From: Lunularia cruciata
Lineage: Eukaryota; Streptophyta; Marchantiopsida; Lunulariales; Lunulariaceae
NCBI GenBank assembly: GCA_948567375.1
Contig: OX419758.1
Coordinates: 44,335,001 to 44,399,000 of the forward strand
Reading direction: 5' to 3'
DNA length: 64,000 nucleotides
Below are positions 36,116 through 47,689 of this stretch, in pieces. A program made the position numbers and the translations under genes. The notes below the pieces were generated by a model, which worked only from the letters and a program-made list of their open reading frames with translations, made no database searches and had not been told where the DNA came from. How positions within the stretch are numbered: the first letter of the stretch is position 1; the number at the start of each line of letters is the position of its first letter.

Positions 36116-37510
36116 CCCGAAAATATTATAATATCCTTCTAAACCCAAAAAAGGAGAAGCTAGGCAGTTAAAATGGAAAAGGAAAAAGATGTTAGAATAG
36201 CAAAGGAAAGGAGCTTGTTGAAATATGAGTTTGCATTAAATGTGAAAAAAAAATTCAAAAAGTCCCAACAGCACCCAATAAAAAGCTTAAAATAATAATA
36301 AATGGAGAGAACATGCACTTTGATTAGATTTTAATTTATGTACAAAATATAAAAGTGCATTTCTAAGCATAACTAACACTAAAAACATGAATTTCAAAGA
36401 AGCAAAAAATTCCAAGTGAATATTGAATTGGCAATAGGCACAATTTATTATGCAAGCAATTTTCATTTTGAAGAACTAAGTATACTTCCTCCTTTCCAAG
36501 TGCATATACAAGCATAGTTGAATGCATGCTCTATAGGCATAAAATGAAATTCAAAAATTGTATACATTTGCAAATTCACAAGAGCAAATCCAAGCTTTAT
36601 TATACACATGCATTATTCGCATAAAATGAAATTCAAGAACGAAATGTAAAATGTTATGCACTTTCTATAAGGATGATTTCTAGATCCATACCCACAAGTC
36701 TACCGTAATAAGTTGTTTGTTGCAACATTAGTTTATACATGCTCAATATCAAAAAATACTATCTTGTGCTTTCCAAAACCTCTCTTAAAAAATTTGTACT
36801 AGATTAGTAACTACAACCCACTATAGACTAGTTTTCATATAAACTAGGACCTATGCTAGATTCTACACTATAATGTATCCCATTATTGCTTGGCTTTTTG
36901 GATTTAAATCTGCTCTAAACTTATCAACTACAGAGCTTTAAACGAGAGGTGAAGAAGGGTTATCATTATTCACTCTCCCATCCATTGCTACATCCATCAC
37001 TCCCCCATCCATTGCTACCGAAACTACTTGGCTTAAAATTTAGAGTAGACACGTTTGGTTCGATTGGGCTATCCAAATTACGGAAGGAGACAAAGATTTC
37101 GCCATATATTGGAGCTTTGTCCAGACCAAGTACGAATCCGGAAATGAATTTATGGGTAATGAGTAAAATTTTCTTATGGGTGGCGCATGGTAACACACTA
37201 ACTACTTACAGGATAAAAAATCTATAGCCGAAAATTCTTTTTATGGGTAATTTAAAAAGATTAATTAGCGGTTTTATGGTTAAATTTTACGGCACGTTTC
37301 CTTTTCTAATCAATTTTTCAAATGAATATCCATAAAAGATTTTACAGAGTCCACTAAAAGTCCATAGAAGTCCGGCATCCCATATCTGAAACCTCCAATT
37401 CTTAACTTCAATTTGTTGAGGGTACCGCAGTCCCAATTCATATACTAATATCTTAAGAATGTTCTGTGAATCGTTCGACAATTAGTTTCCACGAGTCCCG
37501 AGGTACAATA
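36116..37510. other. no gene seen
   Basis: AT-rich, becoming CpG-richer after about 36,950. A 92-codon open frame at 36,949-37,227 has no recognisable domain. The TTTATGGGT phrase occurs at about 37,149, 37,172 and 37,239. Confidence 0.5.
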
Positions 37511-37745
37511 AGAACCATTTTTCGTTTCGTTCATGCAGGATCTGAAGTTTCTGCTTTATTAGGTAGAATGCCCTCTGCTGTAGGATATCAACCAAGTTTA
37601 AGTACAGAAAATGGGAACTTTACAAGAAAGAATAACTTTTATAAAAAAAGTTTCTCTTACTTCAATTCAAGCTTGAATTGAATTTACGTACCCGCTGATG
37701 ATTTAACAGATCCAGCACCTGCAACACCATTTTGTCCTGTTGACG
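37511..37745 (+). pseudogene. atpB: plastid atpB fragment (nuclear plastid DNA)
   Basis: The translation contains [20 protein letters not shown] then [10 protein letters not shown], the highly conserved nucleotide-binding-domain region of the plastid ATP synthase CF1 beta subunit. After a frameshift at about 37,610 the next conserved stretch is recognisable as MGTLQERIT. After another break, PADDLTDPAPAT appears at about 37,691-37,726. The fragment covers roughly 75 of about 500 residues, with no start, no end, and indels in A-rich runs. It is therefore a dead insertion of plastid DNA in the nucleus. Mitochondrial atp2 is less likely given the plastid-like wording of the motif, but I could not align it. 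Confidence 0.75.
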
Positions 37746-38650
37746 AGGCTTAGACAATGTGTTATCTACTACGGATACATATCTTGATATTCACGGTTTG
37801 ACTTCTAGACGAGTTGTGCTCGATGCAAGCATACAATAGACCTTCGTAGCTGCTAAAAGGACATTCTGCATCTTATTTCAACATACACTAAACCGATTGC
37901 GTATGGAAGACGATGCCGCATTACAGTTCAATAACCAATGACAAAGTCGGTCTCTCATGTTTGCATACGTATCCCGCTTCTGTTACTTAATTTAGCGGGC
38001 TCTGCATCTCCCTAGAAATTGCTAGAGTACTGATTCGATGCCGTCATATTCACCAAGGAATGGTTCTGGCTTTGCATGAGTGATCCAAAGCGCTTTCACT
38101 GAAAAGAATGAGTCGTAACACGTATCCACCTCGTTGATGCGCCAAAAAAGGATTAGATCAGACCGAAAATGCAGATCAAGTCCGGTCCCTATTATACTGT
38201 GCGGCGTTGACATGATTATTACATTCCAGCGTCAGTTTGGTAACCTCAACTTACTTCTCTTTGACAGAGTGATGTGATCAACCGTACTTGGATATACTTT
38301 GTTTTCCATGTCAACACAGTACATGGATGGTACTTCTGCGTACCCAGGCTACATCGCATAGCAACAATTAGAGGCGACCGCGTAGGATAACAAGCAGAAA
38401 GATGGGAAGACCCCATTAACCCGTACCTTGGATCTTCTGGTTTGTCTTCCTGGAGTTAAGTTGGAGTTAAGTTGCGAGAAGCATCTGAATTATATGATAC
38501 AGCTCTTTCCCATATATTATATATTACTGGATACACAAAAGGCAATGATGTCGACACTGCTTCGAATTTTGTCCGATCGGAACCGTTTGGCTTCATTGAA
38601 TGAGTGCTCTGCATGGCAAAGGGCTCGAAGGGGCTTGAGCTAATGATGTT
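37746..38650. other. CpG-richer spacer with one shared repeat motif
   Basis: GGCGACCGCGTAGGA occurs at about 38,373, followed by an AAGATGGGAAGACCCC block as at 2.36 kb. A 71-codon open frame (38,428-38,643) is unidentified. Whether more plastid DNA lies at 37,746-38,370 is unclear; I recognise none. Confidence 0.45.
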
Positions 38651-38775
38651 CCATTCTTGAAAAATATATTTTCTCATGTCTCTTGAATTCTAGTACTTTT
38701 TGTCTCTCCTCTTGAATAAACCTTTATCTGAGAAACCCTTCCTCCCAGCCTATTACTAAAATCTAGTCCTGTTAG

Positions 38776-39130
38776 TCACGCACTGATAATCGTTATATCT
38801 TGTAATATATTATCAAAATCCCAAGTAAAACGACCTGAGTGCCAAATAATATACCCTAAAAGAAAATACAAAAGCGAGAGGAAATGCAGATGGAAAAACC
38901 AAGCCGGAGGCTCAAGCCAAAAGGGCCCTAAACCCAACGAGAAAAAAATAAGCCAAGCACCATCTGCAAAAATAAGCAAAATTAACATACAATCTAATCT
39001 ACTCTTGAACCCTAAGATATAGGTCTTCCAAAAGTATATCTAGTAGATGGGGAGGGAGGGGACTAGATGTATCAAGAGCTACTACTCCCATTGTCCTTCG
39101 TTGAAGACACAATACCTACAATCATTGAAG
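38776..39130 (-). mobile_element. LINE 3'-end relic (copy D), minus strand
   Basis: The reverse complement of 39,005-39,060 matches the 3' end of LINE copy C near 12,590-12,650 (CCCCATCTAYTAGATATACTT, then GGAAGACCTATATC). The following part matches the W-x-L-G-P-F-W-rich tail near 12,790. It is truncated to the 3' end. The GGCGACCGCGTAGGA repeat lies about 400 bp beyond its 3' end. Confidence 0.6.
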
Positions 39131-39379
39131 GGTGATACATACCCACTGGCAAAACTAAGAAGTGAATATGGCTGGTGAGATAACTAGTGCTAATCTCCTT
39201 TGTATGGTCTCACTAGTGCCCCTCTCCTTTGTTGGGGGCACCATGTATCATGAAAGAGACTGTCAAAGTGGTGATGAAGATGGCTGTCATGACATTTGTA
39301 ACACTAAAGCTAGTCTGCTAGGATGTTGGAGTGTTAGTCTTGGCAATCATAGTTTTATTGATAGTTGCACAATGATTAC

Positions 39380-41890
39380 TTAATGGGAGCTAGACATAGT
39401 ATTAGGTCTATTGATCATACTATTGCAGTTGCCATTTTCACAATCCAATGCATAGGGAGTAGACCTTGAAGTGTAGCTCAAGGCCCATTGTTAGTGTATA
39501 TTTGAGACTTAATTTGAGTTACTTTGATCTACTGACTACCTTGTTAGATGCGTAGGGGATAGACCTCAAAGCGCAATTGAAAGCCTTTTGATAGTGTGTA
39601 TTTGAGACCTGATTTGAGTTACTTTAATCTATTGACTAATTAGTGGAGGCTAGACATATTATTAGGTCTATTGATCACATTATTGTAGTTGCCATTTGTA
39701 CCATCAAATGTGTTGTGCGGTTAGATGCAAAAGGGGTAGATTTCAAAGTGAAATGTATATTTGAGACCTGATTTGAGTTACTTTAATCTATTGACTAATT
39801 AATGGAGGCTAGACATAGTATTAGGTCTATTGATCACATTGTTGTAGTTGCCATTTGCACCATAAGATGTGTTGCGCGGTTAGATGCACAAGGGGTAGAT
39901 CTCAAAGTGCAATGTATATTTGAGACCTAATTTGAGTTACTTTAATCTATTGACTAATTAGTGGAGGCTAGACATAGTATTAGGTCTATTGATCACATTT
40001 TTGTAGTTGCAATTTTCACCATAAGATGTGTTGTGCGGTTAGATGCACAAGGGGTAGATCTCAAAGTGCAATGTATATTTGAGACCTGATTTGAGTTACT
40101 TTGATCTATTGACTACTTAGTGGAGGCTAAACATAGTATTAGGTCTATTGATAACACTATTGTGGTTGCCATTTGCACCATCAAATGAGCTGCATTGTTA
40201 GATGCATAAGGGATAGACCTCAAAGTGCAATGTATATTTGAGACCTGATTTGAGTTACTTTGATCTATTGACTACTTAGTGGTGGCTAGACATGGTATTA
40301 GGTCTATTGATCACATTTTTGTGGTTTCCATTTGCACCATCAGATGTGTTATGCTGTTAGATGTGCACAGAGTAGAGACTTGATTTGACCTATTGACTAC
40401 TTAGTGACGGCCATTTGCACCATCCGATGCACTCTATTGTTAGATGCTTAGTGAGTAGAGACATGATTTGAGTTACTTTGATCTATTGACTACATAGTGG
40501 TGGCTAGACATGGTATTAGGTCTATTGATCACATTTTTATGGTTTCCATTTGCACCATCAGATGTGTTATGCTGTTAGATGTGCACAAAGTAGAGACTTG
40601 ATTTGACTTGATTTGACCTATTGACTACTTAGTGATGGCCATTTGCAACATCTGATGCATTCTTTTATTAGATGCTTAGTGAGTAGAGACATGATTTGAG
40701 TTACTTTGATATATTGACTACTTAGTGATTGGCCATTTGCACCATCAGATGAGCTGCTTTGTTAGATGCATAGGGAGGAGTAGAGACCTGATTTGAGCTA
40801 CTTTGATCTATTGACTACTTGGTGATGGCCATTTGCAACATCAGATGCAATGTGCTTGTAGATGCACAAAGGGCATACATAGTATTACATCTATTGATCA
40901 CATTGTTTTAGTTGTCATTTGCACCATCAGATGAGCTGCATTGCTAGAGCCCAATGGGTTTTTAGATGCACAAGAGGTCTACTAATGCACAAGGGGTAGA
41001 CCTCAAAGGACAGTGTATGTTTGAGACCTGATTTGAGATACTTTGATCTATTGACAACTTGGTGGCAGCTAGACATAATATTAGGCCTATCAATCACATT
41101 ATTGCAATTTCCATTTGCACCAATAGATGCGCTCAATCTATTGACTACTTAGTGGCATAGTATTATATCTACTGATCACATTGTTGTAGTTATCATTTTC
41201 ACTATCAGATGTGCTGCCTTGTTAGATGCATAAGGGTAGATCTCAAAGGGAAGTGTATATCTGAGACCTTATTTGCACAATTAGATGAGATGTAATGTTA
41301 GATACAGAGGCCATGAAAGTGGCAAGCGTTGCTAGATGTGTAGGGGTAGACCTCAATGGGAAATGTATATTTGAACCTAATTTTAAGTTACTTTGATCTA
41401 TTGACTACTTAGGTCTATTGATCACACTAGCAATTTCCATTTTCACCATTAGATGTAGATGTGCTATACCATCAAATGTAGTTGCATAGGGGTAGACCTC
41501 AAAGGGCAATGTATATTTGAGACCTTATTTGCACCATCAAATGAGTTGCACTATTAGATGCATAGGGTAGACCTTGAATGAGGCATGAGTTATTAAATGT
41601 ACAAGGGGTAGAACTCAAAGTGCAATGTATATTTAAGACCTGATTTGAGTTAATTTGATCTATTGACTACTTAGTGATAGATACACATAGTATTAGGTCT
41701 ATGGATCATACTTGCAACTGCCATTTGCACTATTAGATGAAGTTGCTATTTGTACCATTAGATGTGCTCAATTTATTGACTAGATAGTGGTATAATATTA
41801 GGTCTATTGATCATACTATTGCAATTGTTGTTTGCACCATTAGATGTGCTACACTATTAGATGCATAGGGAGTACACCTCAAAGGTGGTA
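39380..41890 (+). repeat. satellite-like tandem array, 159-bp unit
   Basis: The word TTAGATG begins at 39,721, 39,880, 40,039, 40,198 and 40,357, exactly 159 bp apart each time. Each unit has, in order, TTAGATGCA, GGGGTAGA, CTCAAAGTGCAATGTATATT, GAGACCTGATTTGAGTTACT, TTGATCTATTGACTA, TAGTATTAGGTCTATTGATC and GCCATTTGCACCAT. Upstream (39,380-39,720) and downstream (40,440-41,890) units are partial, with deletions and spacings from about 80 to 180 bp. No reading frame is conserved between units. Confidence 0.92.
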
Positions 41891-42200
41891 TAGGGCTATG
41901 GCAGAGAGGCTACAAAGGGTCTAGCTAACTAGTTTAGAGGTTAGATGCAAAGGTGCATAGGAGATAGACCTTGAAAGTGACCTAAGGCTATGGCTAGAGA
42001 GGTTACAAAGGTTTGACTAGCTTGTTTAGAGGTTAGATAGATAAGGAGTAGACCTTGAAAGTAGAATAGGGTTGTGGCTAGAGAGGCTACAAAGGTCTAG
42101 CTAACTAGTTTAGAGGTTTGATACATAGGAATAGACCTTGAAAGTGGCATAAGGGTGTGGCTAGAGAGGCTACAAAGGTCTGGCTAACCAATTTAGAATA
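41885..42200 (+). repeat. four-unit tandem repeat, 83-93 bp, related to the 159-bp array
   Basis: GAGAGGCTACAAAGG or GAGAGGTTACAAAGG occurs near 41,903, 41,996, 42,081 and 42,164. Each unit also carries TAGACCTTGAAAGT, a word related to the 159-bp units upstream, so this looks like a derived sub-array. Confidence 0.8.
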
Positions 42201-42244
42201 TTGTTCGGTAGTCTTTGGAAAAATCAGCCACCTCTCAACAACTT

Positions 42245-42320
42245 GCACAACAAGGTTTGAACCGTAGATCTTTGATTCTTAGAGTGATGCCTTTGCTAAT
42301 TGGTCCACCCTCACTTGTTG
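42245..42320 (-). other. tRNA-like sequence (A-box and B-box)
   Basis: On the minus strand, TGGACCAATTAGCAAAGGC resembles a tRNA D-arm with A-box, and GGTTCAAACC matches the B-box consensus about 45 bp downstream. Stem pairing is poor in the T-arm and I cannot assign an anticodon. It could be a decayed tRNA gene or a tRNA-derived SINE head. Confidence 0.3.
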
Positions 42321-42431
42321 TCCTAGAGAGTAGTGGACTCTTATCTATATCTATATGGCTTTGGCTAGGATGGGATAGTTGGTCCAATCCTTGGTGATCG
42401 TGGTAGTATAGGAGTAAATAAATGTCCAATG

Positions 42432-42487
42432 CCAAATGGTAATGGAGTCAATCTGATTGGATTTATGAGATGGAGGTTACCATTTGG
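42432..42487. repeat. 11-bp inverted repeat
   Basis: CCAAATGGTAA (42432-42442) and TTACCATTTGG (42477-42487) are perfect complements 34 bp apart. They sit between the tandem array and the Ty3 element. Confidence 0.7.
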
Positions 42488-43079
42488 ACTTCTTCTGATT
42501 GGACTCCCTCTATTCTCTACTTAATATTTGTGCACCATTTTTGTGTGATGTGTCTTGATATTTGGAGTGTTGGTGTTTTGGTATGTCTCAATAGTAAGGT
42601 TGGAGTGATGAGCAATCAAAGTATCTAAATTTCTCTTTGGTGATGCAAGAAGTGATGATCTATAGACCATGAGAGTGTGTGTTGTGATAGTGGGTTACAT
42701 GCATTTTGTTCATCTAGTATAGTTATCATGGTTAGAGGTAGTTAGTAACATAAGTGGGTGGTGTTTGATTGTTGATGGTACTTAGTAGTGGTTATGGTTA
42801 CTTTGTCATGATAGAGTTCTTCAAAAATTCAATAGTGGATTTTGCTACAATACATAGTGGGTTTACATAGAGAGGCACTTGATATCAATCAATATCTCAT
42901 GTCTTAACAAGGAAGGAGATCAATTCTAGTTTGGAGTTTGACATAAGAGCTTATCTAATTGAGTGAAAATTATATGTCCATATAATTGTTATGGGACATG
43001 GATGAGATTTATGGAACCTCCAAAGACTCCAGTGCTATTCTTGTATAATGGGTACCATTGATTTGGATCATTTCATCTA

Positions 43080-44280
43080 GGAGTTTGATAGTTGGTGTGA
43101 TTTGCAATAGATGCAAAACCCAACTTTGCTCACACCCTTCATGGCATGGGAGGGATTGATCCAACTCTTGGAGGATCTACCCATGGATGATTACCACAAG
43201 TTGAAGAGAGCACACTTGGAGGAGATTGAGTTATAGAGACAATATTGGTTGCCAAACTACATCTCCATCACCTCAAGCTTGATTTCTTGAGGTAGACCAA
43301 TAATACCCATTAGTTCTAGCCCTAGTGGTATTGGTGTATCCAATGGAGGTGCACTAGTTGGAAATGGTGTTAATATGAGTGGAAGTAACATTGCAAGAGG
43401 TGGAGTTCTTCCAATGCTTGAGGTAGAACTACCAAGGAGTGTAGGTTGACAAGTTGAAGAGCTTGTAGAAGTTTCAACAAAAGGTTGAAGAAAGCATACA
43501 CAAGGCATGCAGTTGCATTAGATGGTTGATCAATTTCACTCAAGAAGTTACTAAGGCATAGGATGTCTAATTTTGGTTTGGGGTACTAGACAAGGAGTTG
43601 TGATGTAGAGCACTTAATACTCTATTATTATAGGCTACCTCACCAACTTTGGCAAAGGGTATTGAGCTCAACATGGTAGAGGAGAAAGTGGTGACATTTG
43701 GATTTGGTAAGAAGACCTTATCCACAACCATTACTCCTTTTAGAGTGCAATAGAGTGCATCACACAATATTGGCTTTCTTGGATAAAGTAGACCATTTTG
43801 ATCTCATGGAGCAAGTAGAGTTCCTAGTGTACATAGACCTTTACTCTCATTTTCTAGCCAATAGTAGCCAATGAGTAGTGGTGTTGCTTTTTGGACTTAT
43901 GGTAGACCTCACCACAAGAGATAGTGCACCCAAGGTAATAGCCATGATACCTTGGGAGCACCTTAGCTAACCCAAAGGATGTGTGATCACTGTTTCAAAT
44001 TTAGCCACACTAGTGACCAATGCTTTGACTTACACTCATAGTTATGAGGTGGTAAGGCTATTATGGTAGAAGATAGAGGAGCCATAGGTCATGGAAGACA
44101 AGGTAGTAAAAGTGGAGATAGAGGAATTTCACTTGGTAAGGGAACTATATTTTCTCTTACTTTTGATACAAACATGGTTACTCAGATTGAGCAATTGGAA
44201 AAATGATTGGTTAGCATGGTTATGGCTCAAATGAGATCAGAAATTTATTGAAGCTTCCACCTCTTATGTTGGTGATAAAG
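43080..44280 (+). pseudogene. Ty3 gag-like relic with CCHC zinc knuckle
   Basis: Coding-like stretches include MAWEGLIQLLEDLPMDDYHK (about 43,142). A well-preserved zinc knuckle, CDHCFKFSHTSDQC (43,982-44,023), fits C-x2-C-x4-H-x4-C, the nucleic-acid-binding motif of gag nucleocapsid. Downstream QLEK...LVSMVMAQMRSE could be a coiled segment. Stops are common and no single frame is open. Confidence 0.6.
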
Positions 44281-44528
44281 ATATCCTTGACTTCATGTGT
44301 AGATAAGCACATATAGATGCATCCATTGTAGTAACTAGGAGTGCGATATGTGCTGTTGAGTCTAAAGGAACATCAATGGAGTTGAATCAATGAAGAGAAG
44401 AAGTTTGTAGACATGTCAGACTTCCCCAATCTTTTACACTTTTTGAGACATTACAAGTGACATCCATGGTTCTAAGATGTCCTAGTGTAGGTGTTGATGG
44501 AAAGTATGATGAACTAGATACACTTACT

Positions 44529-44530
<2 letters not shown>

Positions 44531-44564
<34 letters not shown>
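44531..44564. repeat. (TA)17 microsatellite
   Basis: Uninterrupted TA run within the plus-strand Ty3 relic. Confidence 0.95.
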
Positions 44565-44567
<3 letters not shown>

Positions 44568-45556
44568 AACCAGTTAATTCTACCAAGACTTGTCTAGCAT
44601 TATGTTAGGAGTGGCTTTGTTGATTATGTGTTCCATTTTTTTCTCAACCAATTATTGATATATTTATATTGGGAGTTGACCCAACTCTAGTGTTTTGATT
44701 GGCTGCCACCCTTTGTGAGAATAAAAATGGTGTGGTTCTTGCTTCTACTATAGAGGTGGTTGATGGTGAGCCAGCTTGGTTGAGAAACATGAGATCTGTT
44801 TAACTATTAGCAGCTTGTGGCAAGCCATAATTGCTAGGTTGGAAGAGTTACTTGCTAGATTTGCATTTGAGCAAGTTAGGTGTATACATGAAGTTGTCCT
44901 ATAGGAAAATGGGGATTTTGTGTTTTTTGGACCTTCAAGTAAGGTTTATACACCATAGAGGATCTTATTAGACTTTGCCTCATAGCCTTTTAAGTTGGGG
45001 AAGGCTACAATTCTTGGTCTTGGGCTATGGAAGACCAATGTTGAGAGGTGTCTATTTCAAATCCAAAAATCTGTAGGAAGTGGTTCCACACATTACATCA
45101 CATGTGGGAAGCTCATTGTCCAATTTTAGCCTAGTCATCCAGTCAATAGTATTATGATGAGAGCTCAAGCCATTGCAGAAATAAAAAAGTTGTATTATGT
45201 GTTAGTTGGTGGAGTGGTGTTATACCTCATAGGTTTCAACTCAATAGTCAATATTGACTATTGAGAGGAGATAGTTTCCTATAAGCCAGATTGGCAATAA
45301 GGTAAGGAATGTGTATGTTGCTTATATGTATGCTTTAGTGGTAGTCTTGGTTTATTATAGTCAAGAATCATGGGATTAGTATTAGACTTTAGAGAGTCAA
45401 GTACTTAGGCCTGGTGAGTTATTGGAAGGGAATGCCCATATAGAGAGTACTTTGGTACAAAAGGAGATCACCTAGATTTGGAGTATGAGTGTATTTGTTC
45501 CATCTACCTTGGATGCTCCATTGTGGAGTTCTGATGAGTAGTTACAACATCATATG

Positions 45557-45734
45557 GATAGGTTGGTATAGCAAGCTTAGAGTGGAGCCTTGTAATCCTA
45601 GTGGACCAAGTTGATGATGATCATTTAGGCATGTTTTGGGAGATAGATAGGTTGGTGTAGCAAGCTTAGAGTGGAGCCTTGTAATCCTAGTGGACCAAGT
45701 TGATCATGATCATTTAGGTATGTTTTGGGAGATG
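45557..45734 (+). repeat. 89-bp tandem duplication, nearly identical units
   Basis: GATAGGTTGG starts at 45,557 and 45,646. The two 89-bp units differ at only a few positions, for example GGTATAGC against GGTGTAGC. This is much younger than the surrounding decayed Ty3 sequence. Confidence 0.9.
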
Positions 45735-46689
45735 CTATGTATATTATGACATCTCTAAATTCATCAAGCAATTTCTCTTACAACACATTAGAGAACATCC
45801 CTTTGATAGGTGACTCTTGTATTTGGGTGATGATAAGTACACATCAAGTTGGTCTTGGATTGGGCATAAAGTGTTTTTGGATGCAGCTAGAGTTGGATCT
45901 TGGGTCCATCATCTTTGTCTTTTGTGGAAAAATCTCTTACCTAGCTAGAGAGGTTTTACAACATGCTCATGATGGGATTCAATGACTACCACACCTTACT
46001 ATTGGTGATAATTTGGATGTTGGATGCTAATTTTAGATGGTTGGAGTGGCTAATAGATCACTTATGGCAATGGTGAACCTTGTAGGGTTGTCCAAAGCTA
46101 CTTTACCCACACTCATGAGTTTTCCAAGCCATGCTTATTGGGAAGGAAGTCCTAGAATTATTAAGGACTCACAATTACAATAATTGGTGGAGCCCAATGC
46201 TAATGATAGAGAGTGGGTGATGGGGTTCCATACCAATATTAATGCCATTTTAGAGGCATCCATGCAATAGGTTTTATGTTAAGCTATGTACTTGAACTAT
46301 TTGACTTAGATTGGACAAGCAACATAGGATATGCTTAATAGGCATCACCAATTGTGAGCTTTCTACTTATCAAGATGATCCAACACATGTTGGGAGGCAA
46401 TGGACTAGGTGACCATGGTATTATTGGAACACAACCAATGACTACTAGTGAGAAGGGTATACTTAGGGTACATCTATGTGAGCAAGGTCTACTTGGGATG
46501 CATCTAGAAGATGTGTGGACCTTACAGCCAAAGCAAAGGGAGCTTTTTGCTTTGAGGTTGGGACCTCTAGCAATTGGAGGTATGATAGTATTGCTCCCAA
46601 GGCCCTGGTGTAGCACCCAATTAGTGCATCTTCTACCTCTATAGTACAAGGGATAATTGGGAGCCAAACATTGGACCCATGCTTATAAG

Positions 46690-47460
46690 GGGAGAAAGAT
46701 GCAAAGTTTGGATGTTCTTGAGGAGCTAAATGAGTTATTTTGCATTCAATATGAAGGATTTGGGTACTCTAAAAGGACTTGGTATCTAGATTGAGCTAAT
46801 TTTTTGATAGATATAGTGATAAGGAGAGAACCTTGATTCAAAGCCAAAGTAGAGATCTTTTTGAGGTTGGTTTAGTAAAGTTTTCACATGGAAAGTATCT
46901 TCAACTATAGTGATGCCAACCAAGAAGGATATGCATGTCAACTATATAAATAGGCAAATTTGTGGAGATTATCATCCTATCAATCAATAGATTAAGGCTG
47001 ATTGGTATGCCTACATCAAAGGAGATCTTTGATGCAAATGGGCATACAAAGGTCTTCAATATTTTGGATCTTTGAGTAGGATACCATTAATTGCCAATCA
47101 AGGAAGAGGATAACTCCAAGATAACATTTTAGGCTATTGATCCTCATGATAAAGATATATTATATCAATGGTGGTTCTTACTATTCAGGCTAAAGAATGC
47201 TCATGCCAAGTTTGAAAGGGTCATGGATAGGATCCTAGTAGGATTGTATTTTACTTGGTACTATATTGATAAGATTTTGGTCTATAGTGTTCTTGTGGAG
47301 GAACATGAGTGACATTTGTTGGAAGTATTTGAGACATTGAGATCTTGTAGACTCAAATTACATCTTGGGAAGTATAAATTCTTTCAAGAACTAGTTTGGT
47401 ATTTAGGTAAGACTATCTATCTTGGTGGACTTGGTGTTCAGTAGGTTTGTGACCAAGTTA
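46690..47460 (+). pseudogene. Ty3 reverse transcriptase relic
   Basis: The fingers region reads MPTKKDMHVNYINRQICGDY (about 46,915) with HPIN next, the conserved C-x-D-Y-x-x-x-N of Ty3 polymerases. Further on come IDPHD, LYQWWF (after shifts) and ERVMDRILVGLYF. The catalytic box reads YIDKILVYS at about 47,264, where Y-x-D-D is expected, so the second aspartate is lost. LKLHLGKYKFF and LVWYLGKTI follow, the usual end of the domain. Several stops and shifts are present. Confidence 0.75.
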
Positions 47461-47689
47461 GACCATAATTTAATTTTTTTATACCACAATTATATCAACT
47501 TCCTATCATGGGGTTTGGTTACCATTGAATTTTGGATTTTCAAGACCTTTACTATTGATTATGAGATATCATCAATATGTTTTGGTTATGGTGTAGCAAT
47601 TCTCCAAGTGAATTGAGTTGGTTGCAATTCTTGACAAGTCCAATGAAAGGACAAGTTATTAATTCTTGGATCAAGTTCTCAATCATTTT

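Noticed and set aside
39380-42200. CRISPR-like array
   Set aside because: Units are long, contiguous and diverging with no unique spacers, and the genome is clearly eukaryotic; it is a tandem satellite-like repeat.
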